A stretch of DNA of 64,000 nucleotides, taken from Mycobacterium stomatepiae. GTDB taxonomy: Bacteria; Actinomycetota; Actinomycetes; Mycobacteriales; Mycobacteriaceae. The position numbers and the translations under genes are program-made. This document shows positions 8,089 through 18,593 of the stretch, piece by piece. The notes below the pieces were generated by a model. The model saw nothing but the letters and a program-made list of their open reading frames with translations. It was not told where the DNA came from and ran no database searches. Position 1 is the first letter of the stretch. Every line of letters starts with the position of its first letter. The stretch spans positions 5,518,001 through 5,582,000 of the forward strand of contig NZ_AP022587.1 of NCBI RefSeq assembly GCF_010731715.1, given 5' to 3'.

Positions 8089-10689
8089 ATGGCACGCGGG
8101 TTCCAGGGCGCGATATTGCGTGGCTTCGGCGCACGCGATCACACCGCAACGGTGCTCGAAACCGTGCAGATCGCACCGCATTTCGTGCGAGTCCGGATGG
8201 ATTCGGCGACCCTGTTCGAGGACGTCGAGGCCGAGCCCGCCGCGTGGCTGCGGTTCTGGTTCCCCGACCCGGCCGGGTCGGATACCGAGTTCCAGCGCGG
8301 TTACACGATCTCCGAGGCCGATCCCGCGACCGGTCGTTTCGCGGTCGACGTCGTGCTGCACGAACCCGCCGGCCCGGCGTCGACGTGGGCGCGCACCGTC
8401 GCGCCCGGCACCACGATCGCGGTGATGTCGCTGATGGGCTCGTCGCGGTTCGATCCGCCCCGGGAGCAGCCGGCCGGCTATCTGCTGATCGGCGACTCGG
8501 CGTCGATCCCCGGGATGAACGGCATCATCGGCACGATTCCCGACGATGTGCCGATCGAGATGTACCTCGAGCAGCACGACGACAACGACACGGCGATCCC
8601 GATCACGCAGCATCCGCGGCTGCGGGTGCACTGGGTTCGTCGCCGCGACGAGAAGTCGCTGGCCGACGCGATCGAGACGCGCGACTGGTCGAACTGGTAT
8701 GCCTGGGCGACGCCCGAGGCCACCACGTTGAAGAACGTTCGCAAGCGGCTCAAGGAAGCGTTCGGCTTCCCCAAATCCGAGGTGCACGCGCAGGCCTATT
8801 GGAGCGCCGGGCGCGAAATGGGCACCACGCGCGGCGGTGCGACGCAGACCGTCGACACCCCCGCCGATGCGAGTGTGCCGGAAAGCGTTGCGCCCCAGCC
8901 GCAGACATCGCCGACCGTCGTCGACGAAGCCCCGGCGAACCGCGGCAACTGGCGCGCGCAGGCGGCCGGCCGGTTGCTCGCGCCGCTGCGCTCGGCGCTG
9001 ATCATCTCCGGCGTATTGCAGGCCGTGATCACGCTGGTCCAGCTCGCGCCGTTCGTGCTGCTCGTCGAGCTGGCGCGGCTGCTGATGTCGGGCGCCGACG
9101 CGTCGCGATTGTGGGACGTCGGAATCGCTGCCGTCGCGCTGCTGGGTCTGGGCACCCTGCTCGGTGCGGCGCTGACCCTCTGGCTGCACGTCGTCGACGC
9201 GCGGTTCGCGAGCGAGCTGCGCTCGCGACTGTTGAGCAAGATGTCGCGGCTGCCGCTGGGCTGGTTCACCGCCCGCGGATCGGGTGCGATCAAGCAACTG
9301 GTGACCGACGACACGCTGTCGCTGCACTATCTGGTCACCCACGCGATCCCGGACGCGGTCAACGCGATTGTCGCGCCGGTGGCGGTGCTGGTCTATCTGT
9401 TCACGGTCGACTGGCGGGTGGCATTGGTCTTGTTCGGGCCGGTGCTGGTCTACCTCGTGATGGCGTCGGCGCTGTCGATCCAATCGGGCCCGAAGATCGC
9501 GCAATCGCAGCGCTGGGCCGAACGAATGACCGGAGAGGCCGGCGCCTACCTCGAGGGCCAGCCGGTGATCCGCGTCTTCGGCGGGGCCGCGGCGTCGAGC
9601 TTCCGGCGCAGGTTAGACGAGTATGTCGGGTTCCTGGTGGCCTGGCAGCGCCCGCTGGCCGGCAAGAAGACCGGGATGGATCTGGTCACCCGCCCGTCCA
9701 CGTTCCTGTGGCTGATCTCGGTCATCGGCACCCTGTTGGTCGTCACCCACCGGATGGATCCGGTCAACCTGCTGCCGTTCCTGTTGCTGGGCACCACCTT
9801 CGGCGTCCGACTGCTCGGCATCGCCTACGGCCTCGGCGGTATCCGCAGCGGAATGCTCGCCGCCCGGCGTCTGCAGATCGCACTCGACGAGCAAGACCTC
9901 GCCGCGCAAGCACGGCCGGGTGGTGATGCGACGGCCACGGTGGTGTTCGATCGCGTCGGCTTCAGTTATCGTCCCGGGGTTCCGGTGATCCAGGACGTCT
10001 CGCTGGAGCTGCGCCCGGGCACGGTGACTGCGCTGGTCGGCCCGTCCGGATCCGGGAAGTCGACGCTGGCGGCGCTGCTGGCCCGCTTCCACGACGTCGA
10101 GCACGGGGCGATACGTGTTGCGGGACAAGATATCCGGTCGCTGACAGCCGACGAGCTCTACACACGGGTCGGCTTCGTGCTGCAGGAAACCCAACTCGTG
10201 CACGGCACCGTCGCGGAGAACATCGCGTTGGCCGTCCCGGATGCCACCCTCGAACAAATCCAGGCCGCGGCCCGCGAGGCGCAGATTCACGACCGGGTGC
10301 TGCGGCTGCCACACGGCTACGACACCATGCTGGGCGTCAATGCCGCGCTATCCGGCGGTGAGCGGCAACGCCTCGCCATCGCCCGGGCAATCCTCGCCGA
10401 CACCGCAATCCTGATCCTCGACGAAGCCACCGCGTTCGCCGATCCGGAGTCGGAATACCTTGTGCAGCAAGCACTTAACCGGTTGACTCACGATAGGACC
10501 GTGTTGGTGATCGCTCACCGCCTGCACACCATCACCCGAGCCGACCAGATCGTCGTGCTCGATCACGGCCGGGTCGCCGAACGTGGCACGCACGAGGAGT
10601 TGCTCGCCGCCGACGGGCGGTATCGCCGGATGTGGGATACCGGACGGGGCAGACCGGTGGCCGTGACGGCGCAAGAGGGCCGGCGATGA
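8089..10689 (+). CDS. irtA: Iron-siderophore ABC importer with fused flavin reductase domain, IrtA
   Basis: An 866-residue half-transporter of the IrtAB complex, which takes Fe-carboxymycobactin or mycobactin from the periplasm and reduces the iron. Residues about 1-260 form a siderophore-interaction FAD domain ([23 protein letters not shown]). A six-helix membrane domain spans about 290-600. The ATPase domain has Walker [10 protein letters not shown] (about 649), signature LSGGERQR (about 753), Walker B ILILDEAT (about 773) and the H-loop IAHRLHT. The ATG at 8089 has GGGAGAGGA at the right distance; an upstream TTG at 8047 in the same frame has no such site. The gene overlaps irtB by four bases. 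Confidence 0.96.
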   Translation: MARGFQGAILRGFGARDHTATVLETVQIAPHFVRVRMDSATLFEDVEAEPAAWLRFWFPDPAGSDTEFQRGYTISEADPATGRFAVDVVLHEPAGPASTWARTVAPGTTIAVMSLMGSSRFDPPREQPAGYLLIGDSASIPGMNGIIGTIPDDVPIEMYLEQHDDNDTAIPITQHPRLRVHWVRRRDEKSLADAIETRDWSNWYAWATPEATTLKNVRKRLKEAFGFPKSEVHAQAYWSAGREMGTTRGGATQTVDTPADASVPESVAPQPQTSPTVVDEAPANRGNWRAQAAGRLLAPLRSALIISGVLQAVITLVQLAPFVLLVELARLLMSGADASRLWDVGIAAVALLGLGTLLGAALTLWLHVVDARFASELRSRLLSKMSRLPLGWFTARGSGAIKQLVTDDTLSLHYLVTHAIPDAVNAIVAPVAVLVYLFTVDWRVALVLFGPVLVYLVMASALSIQSGPKIAQSQRWAERMTGEAGAYLEGQPVIRVFGGAAASSFRRRLDEYVGFLVAWQRPLAGKKTGMDLVTRPSTFLWLISVIGTLLVVTHRMDPVNLLPFLLLGTTFGVRLLGIAYGLGGIRSGMLAARRLQIALDEQDLAAQARPGGDATATVVFDRVGFSYRPGVPVIQDVSLELRPGTVTALVGPSGSGKSTLAALLARFHDVEHGAIRVAGQDIRSLTADELYTRVGFVLQETQLVHGTVAENIALAVPDATLEQIQAAAREAQIHDRVLRLPHGYDTMLGVNAALSGGERQRLAIARAILADTAILILDEATAFADPESEYLVQQALNRLTHDRTVLVIAHRLHTITRADQIVVLDHGRVAERGTHEELLAADGRYRRMWDTGRGRPVAVTAQEGRR

Positions 10690-12380
10690 TCCGCACCTGG
10701 ATAAGCCTCGTTCCGGCGGACAGCCGCCCGAAGGTGACCGGCTACGCGGTGCTCGCGCTCGTTTCGGTCGTCGTGCGTGCCGTCGGTGCGGTCCTGCTCG
10801 TCCCGCTGGTGGGGGCGTTGTTCAGCGACGCACCGCAGCGCGCGTTGGCGTGGCTGGGCTGGCTGTCCGTCGCGACGGTGACCGGATGGATCGTCGACGC
10901 CGTCACCGCTCGTACCAGCTTCGATTTGGGCTTCGCGGTGCTCGACCAGTCGCAGCACGACGTGGCGGACCGGCTTCCCGGCGTTCGGCTGGACTGGTTC
11001 ACCGCCGAAAACACCGCGATGGCCCGTCAGGCGATCGCGGCAACCGGTCCGGAACTCCTCGGGCTGGTGGTCAACCTGCTGACGCCGCTGACGACTTCGG
11101 TGCTGCTGCCCGCGGTCATCGGGCTGGTGCTGTTGCCCATCTCCTGGCAACTCGGCGTGGCCGCGTTGGCGGGTGTGCCGCTGCTGCTGGCGGCGCTGTG
11201 GGCCACGGTTGCGCTGACGCGGCGGGCCGACGCGGCGGCGGGCGAAGCCAACAGTGCGCTGACCGAGCGCATCATCGAGTTCGCGCGGACCCAGCAGGCG
11301 CTGCGCGCGTCGCGGCGAGTCGAGCCGGCCCGCAGCCTGGTCGGCTCCGCGCTGGCCGAGCAGCACAGTGCGATGATGCGGCTGCTCGGCATGCAGATCC
11401 CAGGCCAGCTGCTGTTCAGCATTGCCAGTCAGCTGGCCCTGATCGCGCTGGCCGGCGCCACCACGGCGCTGACCGTGGACGGCACGCTGACCGTCGCCGA
11501 AGCGGTCGCCCTGATCGTCGTGATCGCCCGCTACCTGGAGCCGTTCACCACCGTCAGTGAGCTGGCGCCCGCGCTGGAGAGCACCCGCGCCACCCTCGAC
11601 CGCATCCGCGGCGTGCTCACCGCACCGACCGTCGCGGCGGGAGCCGGTGGCTTGCCGGACGCCGTGGTCGCCCCGCGCATCGAGTTCGACGACGTCGTCT
11701 TCGGCTACGACGGCGCCAGCACGCCGGTGCTGGACGGGGTCAGCTTCGTCCTGGAGCCGGGAAGCACGACGGCGATCGTCGGGCCGTCGGGCTCCGGAAA
11801 GAGCACGATCCTGTCGCTGATCGCCGGGCTGCACCAACCGACCCGCGGCCGCGTCGTCATGGATGGCACCGACGCCGCCGACCTGAACGCCGAGGCGCGC
11901 CGCGCGGTCAGCAGCGTCGTCTTCCAGCACCCGTATCTGTTCCACGGGACGATCCGCGACAACATCTCCGCCGGCAACCCCGCCGCCGGTGACGACCAGT
12001 TCGGCCGGGCCGTCGCGCTGGCCCGCGTCGACGAGCTGATCGGCCGGTTGCCCGACGGGGCCGACACCGTCGTCGGCGAGGCCGGCTCCGCGTTGTCCGG
12101 CGGCGAGCGGCAGCGCGTCAGCATCGCGCGAGCCCTGCTCAAGGCCGCGCCCGTGCTTCTGGTCGACGAGGCGACCAGCGCCCTGGACACCGAGAACGAG
12201 GTTGCGGTGGTCGACGCGCTCACCGCCGACCCGCAGGCGCGGACCCGCGTGATCGTGGCGCATCGATTGGCCAGCATCCGGCACGCCGATCGCGTTCTGT
12301 TCGTCGACAACGGCCGAGTCACCGAGGATGGATCGATCGACGAATTGCTGGCCGCGGGTGGCCGATTCAGCGAATTCTGA
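10686..12380 (+). CDS. irtB: Iron-siderophore ABC importer subunit IrtB
   Basis: A 564-residue half-transporter, partner of IrtA. The N-terminal half has about six membrane helices (for example [20 protein letters not shown] near the start). The ATPase domain contains Walker [10 protein letters not shown] (about 364), signature LSGGERQR (about 469), Walker B VLLVDEAT (about 488) and H-loop VAHRLAS (about 523). It lacks the flavin domain of IrtA, as expected. The ATG at 10686 overlaps the irtA stop (ATGA), so synthesis is coupled. An in-frame GTG at 10632 lies inside irtA and is not needed. Confidence 0.95.
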   Translation: MIRTWISLVPADSRPKVTGYAVLALVSVVVRAVGAVLLVPLVGALFSDAPQRALAWLGWLSVATVTGWIVDAVTARTSFDLGFAVLDQSQHDVADRLPGVRLDWFTAENTAMARQAIAATGPELLGLVVNLLTPLTTSVLLPAVIGLVLLPISWQLGVAALAGVPLLLAALWATVALTRRADAAAGEANSALTERIIEFARTQQALRASRRVEPARSLVGSALAEQHSAMMRLLGMQIPGQLLFSIASQLALIALAGATTALTVDGTLTVAEAVALIVVIARYLEPFTTVSELAPALESTRATLDRIRGVLTAPTVAAGAGGLPDAVVAPRIEFDDVVFGYDGASTPVLDGVSFVLEPGSTTAIVGPSGSGKSTILSLIAGLHQPTRGRVVMDGTDAADLNAEARRAVSSVVFQHPYLFHGTIRDNISAGNPAAGDDQFGRAVALARVDELIGRLPDGADTVVGEAGSALSGGERQRVSIARALLKAAPVLLVDEATSALDTENEVAVVDALTADPQARTRVIVAHRLASIRHADRVLFVDNGRVTEDGSIDELLAAGGRFSEF

Positions 12381-12518
12381 CGTCAGCAGCACGAGGCCGC
12401 CGACTGGCACATAGTTGCTGAGTAAGCCGCCGAATAGGCCATCGCGGGTGGCTCTTGCCGAATGCCTTACAGTTGATCGGTCGGTCAGCTGGTTGAGTCC
12501 CGAAGGCGTGGGTTGCTT

Positions 12519-13595
12519 ATGAGTGCTGTGGTGTCGATTCCGCGATACCCCGGCGATGTGACACCCGCCTGGTTATCCGCGGCACTGAGCGAACGAAACC
12601 CGCCGGTCGAGGTGTCCGGAGTCGACGTGGTGGCCATCGGCACGGGCCAGACGGGCGCGACGTATCGCGTGACGGCCCGATACGCCTCGGATCCGGGGGA
12701 GTTGCCACAGACCTTCGTGATCAAGCTGCCTGCCCAGGACGACACCGTGCGCGACCGCGTCGCGATCGGCTACCGCAGCGAATGCGCGTTCTACACCGCG
12801 GTGGCCGACCGTGTACGGGTGCCGACCCCGAGCTGCTTCTACTGCCAAATCACCGACGATGCAATGGAATACGCGTTGCTGCTGGCAGACCAGGCGCCCG
12901 CGGTGCAGGGTGACCAGATCGCGGGCTGCGGCGAGCAGGAGGCGCGGCTGTCGGTGGTGGCGCTGGCCGGCCTGCACGGGCCGAGTTGGTGCGACCCGTT
13001 CTGGCTGGACCTGCCGGGGTTGGCGTTTCCGCGTCCGGATGACGACATGGCCAAGGGTCTCGGCGAGGTGGCGAAGATGAGCGCCGACATCACCCTGGAA
13101 AAGCTGGGTGACCGGATGAGTGCCGAAGACCGCGAGACCTTCACCGCGACAATGGGTGTGGTCGCGCCGTGGCTGTCGACCCAGCGAGACCGCTTCGCGC
13201 TGCTGCACGGTGACTACCGGCTCGACAACCTGCTGTTCGACCCGGCGCACACCCGGGTGAGTGTGGTCGACTGGCAGACGCTCGGCGTGGGACTGCCCAC
13301 CCGGGATCTCGCGTATTTCACTGCGACGAGCCTGAATTCGGAGCTGCGGTCGGCAATCGAGAAGGACCTGGTCGACGACTACCATCGAGCGCTTCTGGGT
13401 TACGGCGTCACCGGCTACGACCGCGAAACATGTTGGCGTGACTACCGATTCGGGATGCCGCAAGCGCTGGTGATCTCCGCCCTGGGATTCGCCTTCGCCA
13501 CCTCCACCGAACGCGGTGACGATATGGTGCTCGCGATGCTCAGCCGCGGCTGTCAGGCCGTCCGCGATCTGGGGACGCTGGATCTGCTGAGCTGA
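12519..13595 (+). CDS. Aminoglycoside phosphotransferase (APH)-fold protein
   Basis: A 358-residue APH/choline-kinase-like protein. The catalytic loop LLHGDYRLDNLLFD (about 230-243) carries the Brenner motif HGDxxxxN, and VSVVDWQTLGVG (about 248-259) carries the metal-binding aspartate. Mycobacterial relatives often neighbour acyl-CoA dehydrogenases and are annotated as phosphotransferases of unknown substrate; resistance should not be assumed. It begins 138 bp after irtB and converges with the FAAL gene with a 6-bp gap. The ATG at 12519 is preferred to an in-frame TTG six bases earlier. Confidence 0.85.
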   Translation: MSAVVSIPRYPGDVTPAWLSAALSERNPPVEVSGVDVVAIGTGQTGATYRVTARYASDPGELPQTFVIKLPAQDDTVRDRVAIGYRSECAFYTAVADRVRVPTPSCFYCQITDDAMEYALLLADQAPAVQGDQIAGCGEQEARLSVVALAGLHGPSWCDPFWLDLPGLAFPRPDDDMAKGLGEVAKMSADITLEKLGDRMSAEDRETFTATMGVVAPWLSTQRDRFALLHGDYRLDNLLFDPAHTRVSVVDWQTLGVGLPTRDLAYFTATSLNSELRSAIEKDLVDDYHRALLGYGVTGYDRETCWRDYRFGMPQALVISALGFAFATSTERGDDMVLAMLSRGCQAVRDLGTLDLLS

Positions 13596-13601
13596 GTCCG
13601 G

Positions 13602-15452
13602 TCAGCGGTTGAACCGGCCGTCGAGATACTCGGCCCGGCAAGCGTTGCGGGCGAGTTTGCCGCTGGTGGTGCGGGGAATCGTACCGGCGGCAACGAGGCG
13701 GATGTCGGCCACCCGCACCTGGTGCTCACGTGCGACCGCGGCCCGCACGGCCGCGGCGATCGCTTCGGGATCCGCGCGCCCGACACCCGCGGCGCGTTCG
13801 GCGACGATCACCAGCTGCTCGGGCGAGCCGCCGTCGGAAGCGTCGGCCGGAACCGAGAACGCCGCCACGTAGCCGGTCCGGATGGCCGGCGACGAATGAC
13901 TGACCGTGGTCTCGATGTCGTGCGGGTAATGGTTGCGACCGTCGATGATGACCAGGTCCTTGATCCGTCCCGTCAGGTACAGATCGCCATCGATGTACAC
14001 GCCGAGATCGCCGGTGGCCAGCCAGTAGCAGTTGTCCGGCGCGCCCTCGGCATGGCTGCCCCGCTCCAGCCGGGACTGCAGCTTGTTGCCGAACGTGCGT
14101 TGCGAGTCTTCCTCGCGTCCGAAATAGCCGCGGGCGATGTTGTTGCCGTGCAGCCAGATTTCCCCGACACCGTTATCCGCTAACTCGGCACCGTCCGGGC
14201 TGGCGATCACCGCCCACAGGTCACGGAACGGCTTGCCGCAGGAGACGGAGGCGACCGCGCCGTCGACGTCCGGATCGACGACCACGGCGTGCCCGGCGGC
14301 GAGCTGAACGCGGTCGAGGTACACCCAGCGAGCCCCGGCGTCAAAGGGGGTACTCGCCACGCCCAGGGTGGCCTCGGCCATCCCGTAGGCCGGTTTGACC
14401 GCGGTCGCGGGCAGACCGAACGGTGCGAACGCCTCGGTGAATTTCTCGATGGCCGCAATGGTCACCGGCTCGGAGCCGTTGAGCAGGCCGACCACGTTGT
14501 GCAGATCGATGTTGACGCCCTCGGGGGGCAGCCCGCGCTCGGCGGCCAACTCGAACGCGAAGTTGGGTGCCGCCGCGAACGTCGGGCCGTTGGCGGCCTC
14601 CGCGCTCAGTTCCTTGATCCACCGGAACGGCCGGCGCACGAACGCCATCGGGTCCAGCATCGTCAGGTATTCGCCGCCGCACAACGCCGGGAACATGATC
14701 ATGATCAGTCCCATGTCGTGGTACAGCGGTAACCAGCTGACGCTGTGGGTGTTTCGGTGCAGGTCGGCCGCCAGGATCATCTGCAACACATTGGTGCAGA
14801 CGGCGCGATGCGTGACCTCCACGCCGGCCGGGCTGCGGGTGGACCCCGACGTGTACTGCAGATACGCGGTGTCGTCGGTGCCGATCGTCGGCTCGGCGAA
14901 CATCGCGGCCAGCGACCCCGGTATCGCGTCGACCGCGATCAATCGTGGCCGCCCGACCACCGGGTGCGCCCGCAGCGATTCGCGCACGGACTCGGCGGCC
15001 GCCGTGGTCGTTAACACCACGGTGGGGCGTGCGTCGGCCAGCACCGCCGTCAACCGCTCGGTATGACCGGCCAGGGTTGGCGCGAACAGCGGGACCGCGA
15101 TATTGCCCGCATGGACGGCGGCGAAGAACGACGCCACGTATTCGAGACCCTGTGGCGCCAGGATCGCGACGCGATCTCCGGGCTTGGCGACCTGCTGCAG
15201 ACGGGCGCCGATCGAACGGACCTGGGTCCACAGGTCGTTCCAGCTCAGTTCGAGGACTCGGCCGTCCTGCTCTTTGGCGTAGTCGACGAATCGGTACGAC
15301 GGACGGTCGCCGAACGAGGCGCGGTTCTGATCGAAGAACGAAGTGAGCGTCAAGCCGTCAGGCAGGTGGATCGTGCCGTCGGCGAGAACGTAATCGTTTA
15401 TGTCAGCCGCTAGTGGCGTAACAGCATCTATCGACAGATGGGGCCGTCCCAT
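13602..15452 (-). CDS. Fatty-acyl-AMP ligase (FAAL, FadD32/FadD31-like)
   Basis: A 616-residue long-chain acyl-AMP ligase. FAALs activate fatty acids as adenylates and hand them to polyketide synthases or carrier proteins rather than to CoA. Signatures are LQYTSGSTRSPAGVEVTH (about 197-214), SWLPLYHDMGLI (about 240-251), NGSEPV, YGMAEATLGVAS, the hinge segment TGRIKDLVIIDGRNHYPHDI (about 512-531) and the terminal lysine in RTTSGKLARNACR. The insertion typical of FAALs is present. No polyketide synthase gene is visible in the window, so its partner is unknown. A CRP-like palindrome lies 75 bp upstream. Confidence 0.88.
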   Translation of the reverse strand: MGRPHLSIDAVTPLAADINDYVLADGTIHLPDGLTLTSFFDQNRASFGDRPSYRFVDYAKEQDGRVLELSWNDLWTQVRSIGARLQQVAKPGDRVAILAPQGLEYVASFFAAVHAGNIAVPLFAPTLAGHTERLTAVLADARPTVVLTTTAAAESVRESLRAHPVVGRPRLIAVDAIPGSLAAMFAEPTIGTDDTAYLQYTSGSTRSPAGVEVTHRAVCTNVLQMILAADLHRNTHSVSWLPLYHDMGLIMIMFPALCGGEYLTMLDPMAFVRRPFRWIKELSAEAANGPTFAAAPNFAFELAAERGLPPEGVNIDLHNVVGLLNGSEPVTIAAIEKFTEAFAPFGLPATAVKPAYGMAEATLGVASTPFDAGARWVYLDRVQLAAGHAVVVDPDVDGAVASVSCGKPFRDLWAVIASPDGAELADNGVGEIWLHGNNIARGYFGREEDSQRTFGNKLQSRLERGSHAEGAPDNCYWLATGDLGVYIDGDLYLTGRIKDLVIIDGRNHYPHDIETTVSHSSPAIRTGYVAAFSVPADASDGGSPEQLVIVAERAAGVGRADPEAIAAAVRAAVAREHQVRVADIRLVAAGTIPRTTSGKLARNACRAEYLDGRFNR

Positions 15453-15526
15453 GTTGAGAGAATAAGAGGGTTACTTAGTCTTTTGCTCCACCGGGTGGGT
15501 GTGTCGCATCCGACGTTCCATAACGA

Positions 15527-15542
15527 TGTGATGTACCTCACA
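15527..15542. promoter_or_regulatory. CRP-type site upstream of the FAAL gene
   Basis: TGTGATGTACCTCACA fits TGTGA-N6-TCACA with both half-sites perfect. It lies 75 bp before the FAAL start on the minus strand. Mycobacterial Crp (Rv3676) uses this motif. The rest of the 268-bp gap between the FAAL gene and the SDR gene shows nothing else I can support. Confidence 0.55.
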
Positions 15543-15720
15543 TTACGGAACCGCTTTGCCCAGCGGATTTAGTCGGCGACAACCCGCTGCATCGGCCGTT
15601 GTCGGCGCGAAATGCGTTGGCGCGGCTCGTCGCTCGCGACGGTCCTGCGGGTGCTTGCCCGACGGCGTCCGGCATCGGCCGTCGGCGTGGTGCACATCAT
15701 CGGGTGTACTCGGCCTCGCG

Positions 15721-16542
15721 TCAGTATTGGCTGGACCCCTGATCCACCCGGATCTGTGCCGCGGTCACCTTGCGTGACTCGTCGCTGGCCAGCCAGCAGA
15801 CGGCGTCGGCGATCTCTTCGGGCTCGGCAACCCAGTCGGGCAGAAACGGGGTGAGGACGTGCGCCAGCTGGGGGTTGGTTTCCATCGCCCTGGCCACCGC
15901 CTCGACCATGTCGCCGGAGCCCATCGCCGTGTTCACCGGGCCCGGGTGCACGCTGTTGACCCGAATCGAGTGCTTGCCCAATTCGGCGGCGAAGGCCCGG
16001 GCCAGCCCGGTGACGGCGTGCTTGCTCGCGGTGTAGTGCACCATGAACGGCTGCTGTTTCGCGCCGGCCGCCGAGCTGATCAGGATGATCGAGCCGCCGC
16101 GCCCGCCCTCGATGATCTTGTCCGCGCCGGCCATCACGGTGTTCCAGGTACCCGTCACGTTGATGTCCAGCACGTCGCCGAAGTTCTCCGGCGTGATCTC
16201 GTTCCACGGCTGGGGAGCCGCGACTCCGGCGTTGGCCACGATGATGTCCAGGCGCCCCAGTGTGGCGACGCCGTCCTCGACCGCCTTGCGCAGCGCTGCC
16301 AGGTCACGGGTGTCGACGACCGAGGCGACGATGCGGCGGTCTGTCTCCTCGACCAGGCGAACGGTTTCGGCGAGGTCTTCCTCCGTCGCCGGGTCGTAGG
16401 GAACGCACGACGGGAGCTTGCCGGCGATGTCGACGGCGATGATGTCGGCGCCCTCCTGGGCCATCCGCACGGCATGGGCGCGGCCCTGGCCGCGCGCCGC
16501 TCCGGTGATGAAAGCCACCCGGCCCTCGAGCTTGCCTGCCAT
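15721..16542 (-). CDS. Mycofactocin-type short-chain dehydrogenase/reductase
   Basis: A 273-residue SDR with a non-exchangeable-NAD signature. The Rossmann motif is FITGAARGQGRAHAVRMAQE (about 11-30), followed by DIIAVDI; this wording is typical of mycofactocin-coupled SDRs. The catalytic set is serine in LISSAAGAK and Tyr/Lys in VHYTASKHAV; NAGVA is also present. It starts within the stop of the upstream fadE (TAATG), so the two act as an operon and probably oxidise an alcohol or hydroxyacyl intermediate. The substrate cannot be read from sequence. Confidence 0.85.
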   Translation of the reverse strand: MAGKLEGRVAFITGAARGQGRAHAVRMAQEGADIIAVDIAGKLPSCVPYDPATEEDLAETVRLVEETDRRIVASVVDTRDLAALRKAVEDGVATLGRLDIIVANAGVAAPQPWNEITPENFGDVLDINVTGTWNTVMAGADKIIEGGRGGSIILISSAAGAKQQPFMVHYTASKHAVTGLARAFAAELGKHSIRVNSVHPGPVNTAMGSGDMVEAVARAMETNPQLAHVLTPFLPDWVAEPEEIADAVCWLASDESRKVTAAQIRVDQGSSQY

Positions 16543-17732
16543 TAGCGCTCCTTCGCTGTCGCCCGCCCCGCCGCCTTGACGAGGTTCGACCCGATGATCA
16601 GACGTTGGATCTCACTGGTGCCCTCGTACAACCGCAGCAACCGCACGTCGCGGTAGATGCGTTCGACGGTAACGCCGCGTATGTAACCGCTGCCACCATG
16701 GATCTGGACCGCAAGATCCGCGACGTTGCCCGCCATTTCGGTGCAGAAGACCTTCGCGGCCGATGGCGCGATCCGGCGGTCCTCGTCGGCGACCCACAGC
16801 CGGGCGGCATCGCGCACCAGCGCCCGGCCCGCCATCACCCCGGTCTGCTGGTCGGCCAGCATCGCCTGCACCAACTGGAAGTCGCCGATCGGCGTCCCGC
16901 CCTGGGTCGCGGCGGCGGCATAGGCGACCGATTCGTCGAGGGCACGTGTCGCCGCGCCGACCGCGAGCGCGGCGATGTGGACCCGGCCGCGTGCCAGCGA
17001 CGTCATCGCGGCCCGATAGCCGACGTCCTCGCTGCCGCCGACGAGCGCATCCGGCCCGACGCGGACGTCGGTGAAGTTGACGTCGGCCGTCCACGCGCCT
17101 TCCTGGACCATCTTGGCGTCCTTGGCGCCCACCTCGACGCCCGGAGTGTCGGCGGGGACCAGGAAGACGGCGATGCCCGGGCCCTGGTCGTCGGCCGGCC
17201 GGGTGCGCGCGAACACCACGAACAGGTCGGCCACAGGCGCGTTGGTGATGAAACGTTTCTGACCGGAGATCACCCAGTCGTCGTTGTCTCGACCGGCTTT
17301 GGTCCGCAGACCGGCGGGGTTGGATCCGGTGCCGGGCTCGGTGAGCGCGAAGGAGGCGACGACGTCGCCGGTCGCGATCGACTCCAGCCACCGGGATTTC
17401 TGCTCGTCGGTGCCGAACCCGACCAGAACCTGCCCGGCGATGCCGTTGTTGGTGCCGAACATCGATCGCAGGGCCAGCGACGTGTAGCCCAGCTCCATGG
17501 CCAGCTCGACATCCTGCGTCAGGTTGAGACCCAGGCCGCCCCACTCCTGGGGAATCGCGTAGCCGAACAGCCCCATCTTTTTGGCTTCGTCGCGAAGATC
17601 GTCGGGGACGCGATCCTCGTCGAGGATTTCCTGCTCGCGGGGGACGACGGCGGTCCTCACGAATTGTCTTGTCTGAGCGAGGATCTCACGGAAATCATCG
17701 GCCGAGACTTCCGTGAATTCGGCGGTGGCCAT
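16542..17732 (-). CDS. Acyl-CoA dehydrogenase (FadE)
   Basis: A 396-residue FAD acyl-CoA dehydrogenase that introduces an alpha,beta double bond in acyl-CoA. The FAD/substrate block ALTEPGTGSN and KRFITNAPVADLFVV lie in the first half; SLARGRVHIAALAVG is in the middle domain; IHGGSGYIRG and the catalytic glutamate (about Glu370, in LYEGTSEIQR) lie at the C-terminus. The ATG at 17732 has AGGAG upstream; earlier in-frame codons lie in the divergent promoter region. It is divergent from fabG2 across 120 bp that contain a perfect 15-bp palindrome. Confidence 0.9.
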   Translation of the reverse strand: MATAEFTEVSADDFREILAQTRQFVRTAVVPREQEILDEDRVPDDLRDEAKKMGLFGYAIPQEWGGLGLNLTQDVELAMELGYTSLALRSMFGTNNGIAGQVLVGFGTDEQKSRWLESIATGDVVASFALTEPGTGSNPAGLRTKAGRDNDDWVISGQKRFITNAPVADLFVVFARTRPADDQGPGIAVFLVPADTPGVEVGAKDAKMVQEGAWTADVNFTDVRVGPDALVGGSEDVGYRAAMTSLARGRVHIAALAVGAATRALDESVAYAAAATQGGTPIGDFQLVQAMLADQQTGVMAGRALVRDAARLWVADEDRRIAPSAAKVFCTEMAGNVADLAVQIHGGSGYIRGVTVERIYRDVRLLRLYEGTSEIQRLIIGSNLVKAAGRATAKER

Positions 17733-17789
17733 TGGCTCCACACTCCTCTCCGTACCCGGGACACCCCGGTCCAGGGCAGGATCCGATAT

Positions 17790-17804
17790 CAAATATGATA
17801 TTTG
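17790..17804. promoter_or_regulatory. Perfect AT-rich palindrome in the fadE/fabG2 divergent promoter
   Basis: CAAATATGATATTTG is a perfect inverted repeat around a central G, 58 bp from fadE and about 50-60 bp from fabG2. It stands out strongly in this GC-rich DNA. It is well placed as an operator for both operons; the GntR regulator encoded last in the fabG2 operon is the obvious candidate, which is inference. Confidence 0.6.
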
Positions 17805-17852
17805 CCTGGAGCGGCCCGGTGGTAGCGAAAACAGTGAAGGATGTGGATTCAG

Positions 17853-18593
17853 GTGTCGTTGTTGACAGGTCAGACGGCGGTAATCACAGGCGGAGCGCAA
17901 GGTCTGGGTCTGGCCATCGCGGAGCGCTTCGTCGCCGAGGGCGCGCACGTGGTGCTCGGCGACGTCAACCTGGAGGAAACCCAGGTCGCGGCCAAGCAAC
18001 TGGGCGGTGACGATGTCGCCGTCGCGGTCCGATGCGACGTCACCCAGTCGTCCGACGTCGAAACCCTGATTCAGACCGCGGTCGAGCGGTTCGGCGGCCT
18101 GGACATCATGGTCAACAGCGCCGGCATCACCCGCGACGCGACGATGCGCAAGATGACCGAGGAGCAGTTCGACCAGGTCATCTCGGTGCATCTGAAGGGC
18201 ACCTGGAACGGCACCCGGCTGGCGGCCGCGATCATGCGGGAGAACAAGCGGGGCGCCATCATCAACATGTCCTCGGTGTCGGGCAAGGTCGGCATGATCG
18301 GCCAGACCAACTACTCGGCGGCCAAGGCCGGCATCGTCGGCATGACCAAGGCCGCCGCCAAAGAACTGGCCCACGTGGGTGTCCGGGTCAACGCGATCGC
18401 CCCCGGTTTGATTCGCTCCGCGATGACCGAGGCCATGCCGCAACGCATTTGGGATTCGAAGGTCGCCGAGGTTCCGATGGGCCGGGCCGGTGAGCCCAGT
18501 GAGGTCGCCAGCGTGGCGCTGTTCCTGGCATCCGACCTGTCGTCGTACATGACCGGCACCGTCATGGAGATCACCGGCGGCCGCCACCTATGA
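17853..18593 (+). CDS. fabG2: 3-oxoacyl-(ACP/CoA) reductase-type SDR FabG2
   Basis: A 246-residue classical SDR that closely resembles M. tuberculosis FabG2 (Rv1350), as remembered. It has TGGAQGLG for cofactor binding, NSAGIT, the catalytic serine in [10 protein letters not shown], Tyr/Lys in TNYSAAKAG, and ends DITGGR-like. It probably interconverts 3-hydroxyacyl-CoA and 3-oxoacyl-CoA ahead of the thiolase encoded next. The GTG at 17853 aligns best with Rv1350 and has AAGGA upstream; an ATG at 17841 in the same frame is an alternative. It overlaps the thiolase gene by four bases. Confidence 0.88.
   Translation: MSLLTGQTAVITGGAQGLGLAIAERFVAEGAHVVLGDVNLEETQVAAKQLGGDDVAVAVRCDVTQSSDVETLIQTAVERFGGLDIMVNSAGITRDATMRKMTEEQFDQVISVHLKGTWNGTRLAAAIMRENKRGAIINMSSVSGKVGMIGQTNYSAAKAGIVGMTKAAAKELAHVGVRVNAIAPGLIRSAMTEAMPQRIWDSKVAEVPMGRAGEPSEVASVALFLASDLSSYMTGTVMEITGGRHL

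Noticed and set aside
10563..12410. A 615-codon minus-strand frame over irtB
   Set aside because: Antisense shadow of a high-GC gene; composition is Gln/Arg/Gly-rich without domains.
12519..13595. Aminoglycoside resistance gene
   Set aside because: The fold is APH-like but mycobacterial relatives have other or unknown substrates; no evidence for resistance.
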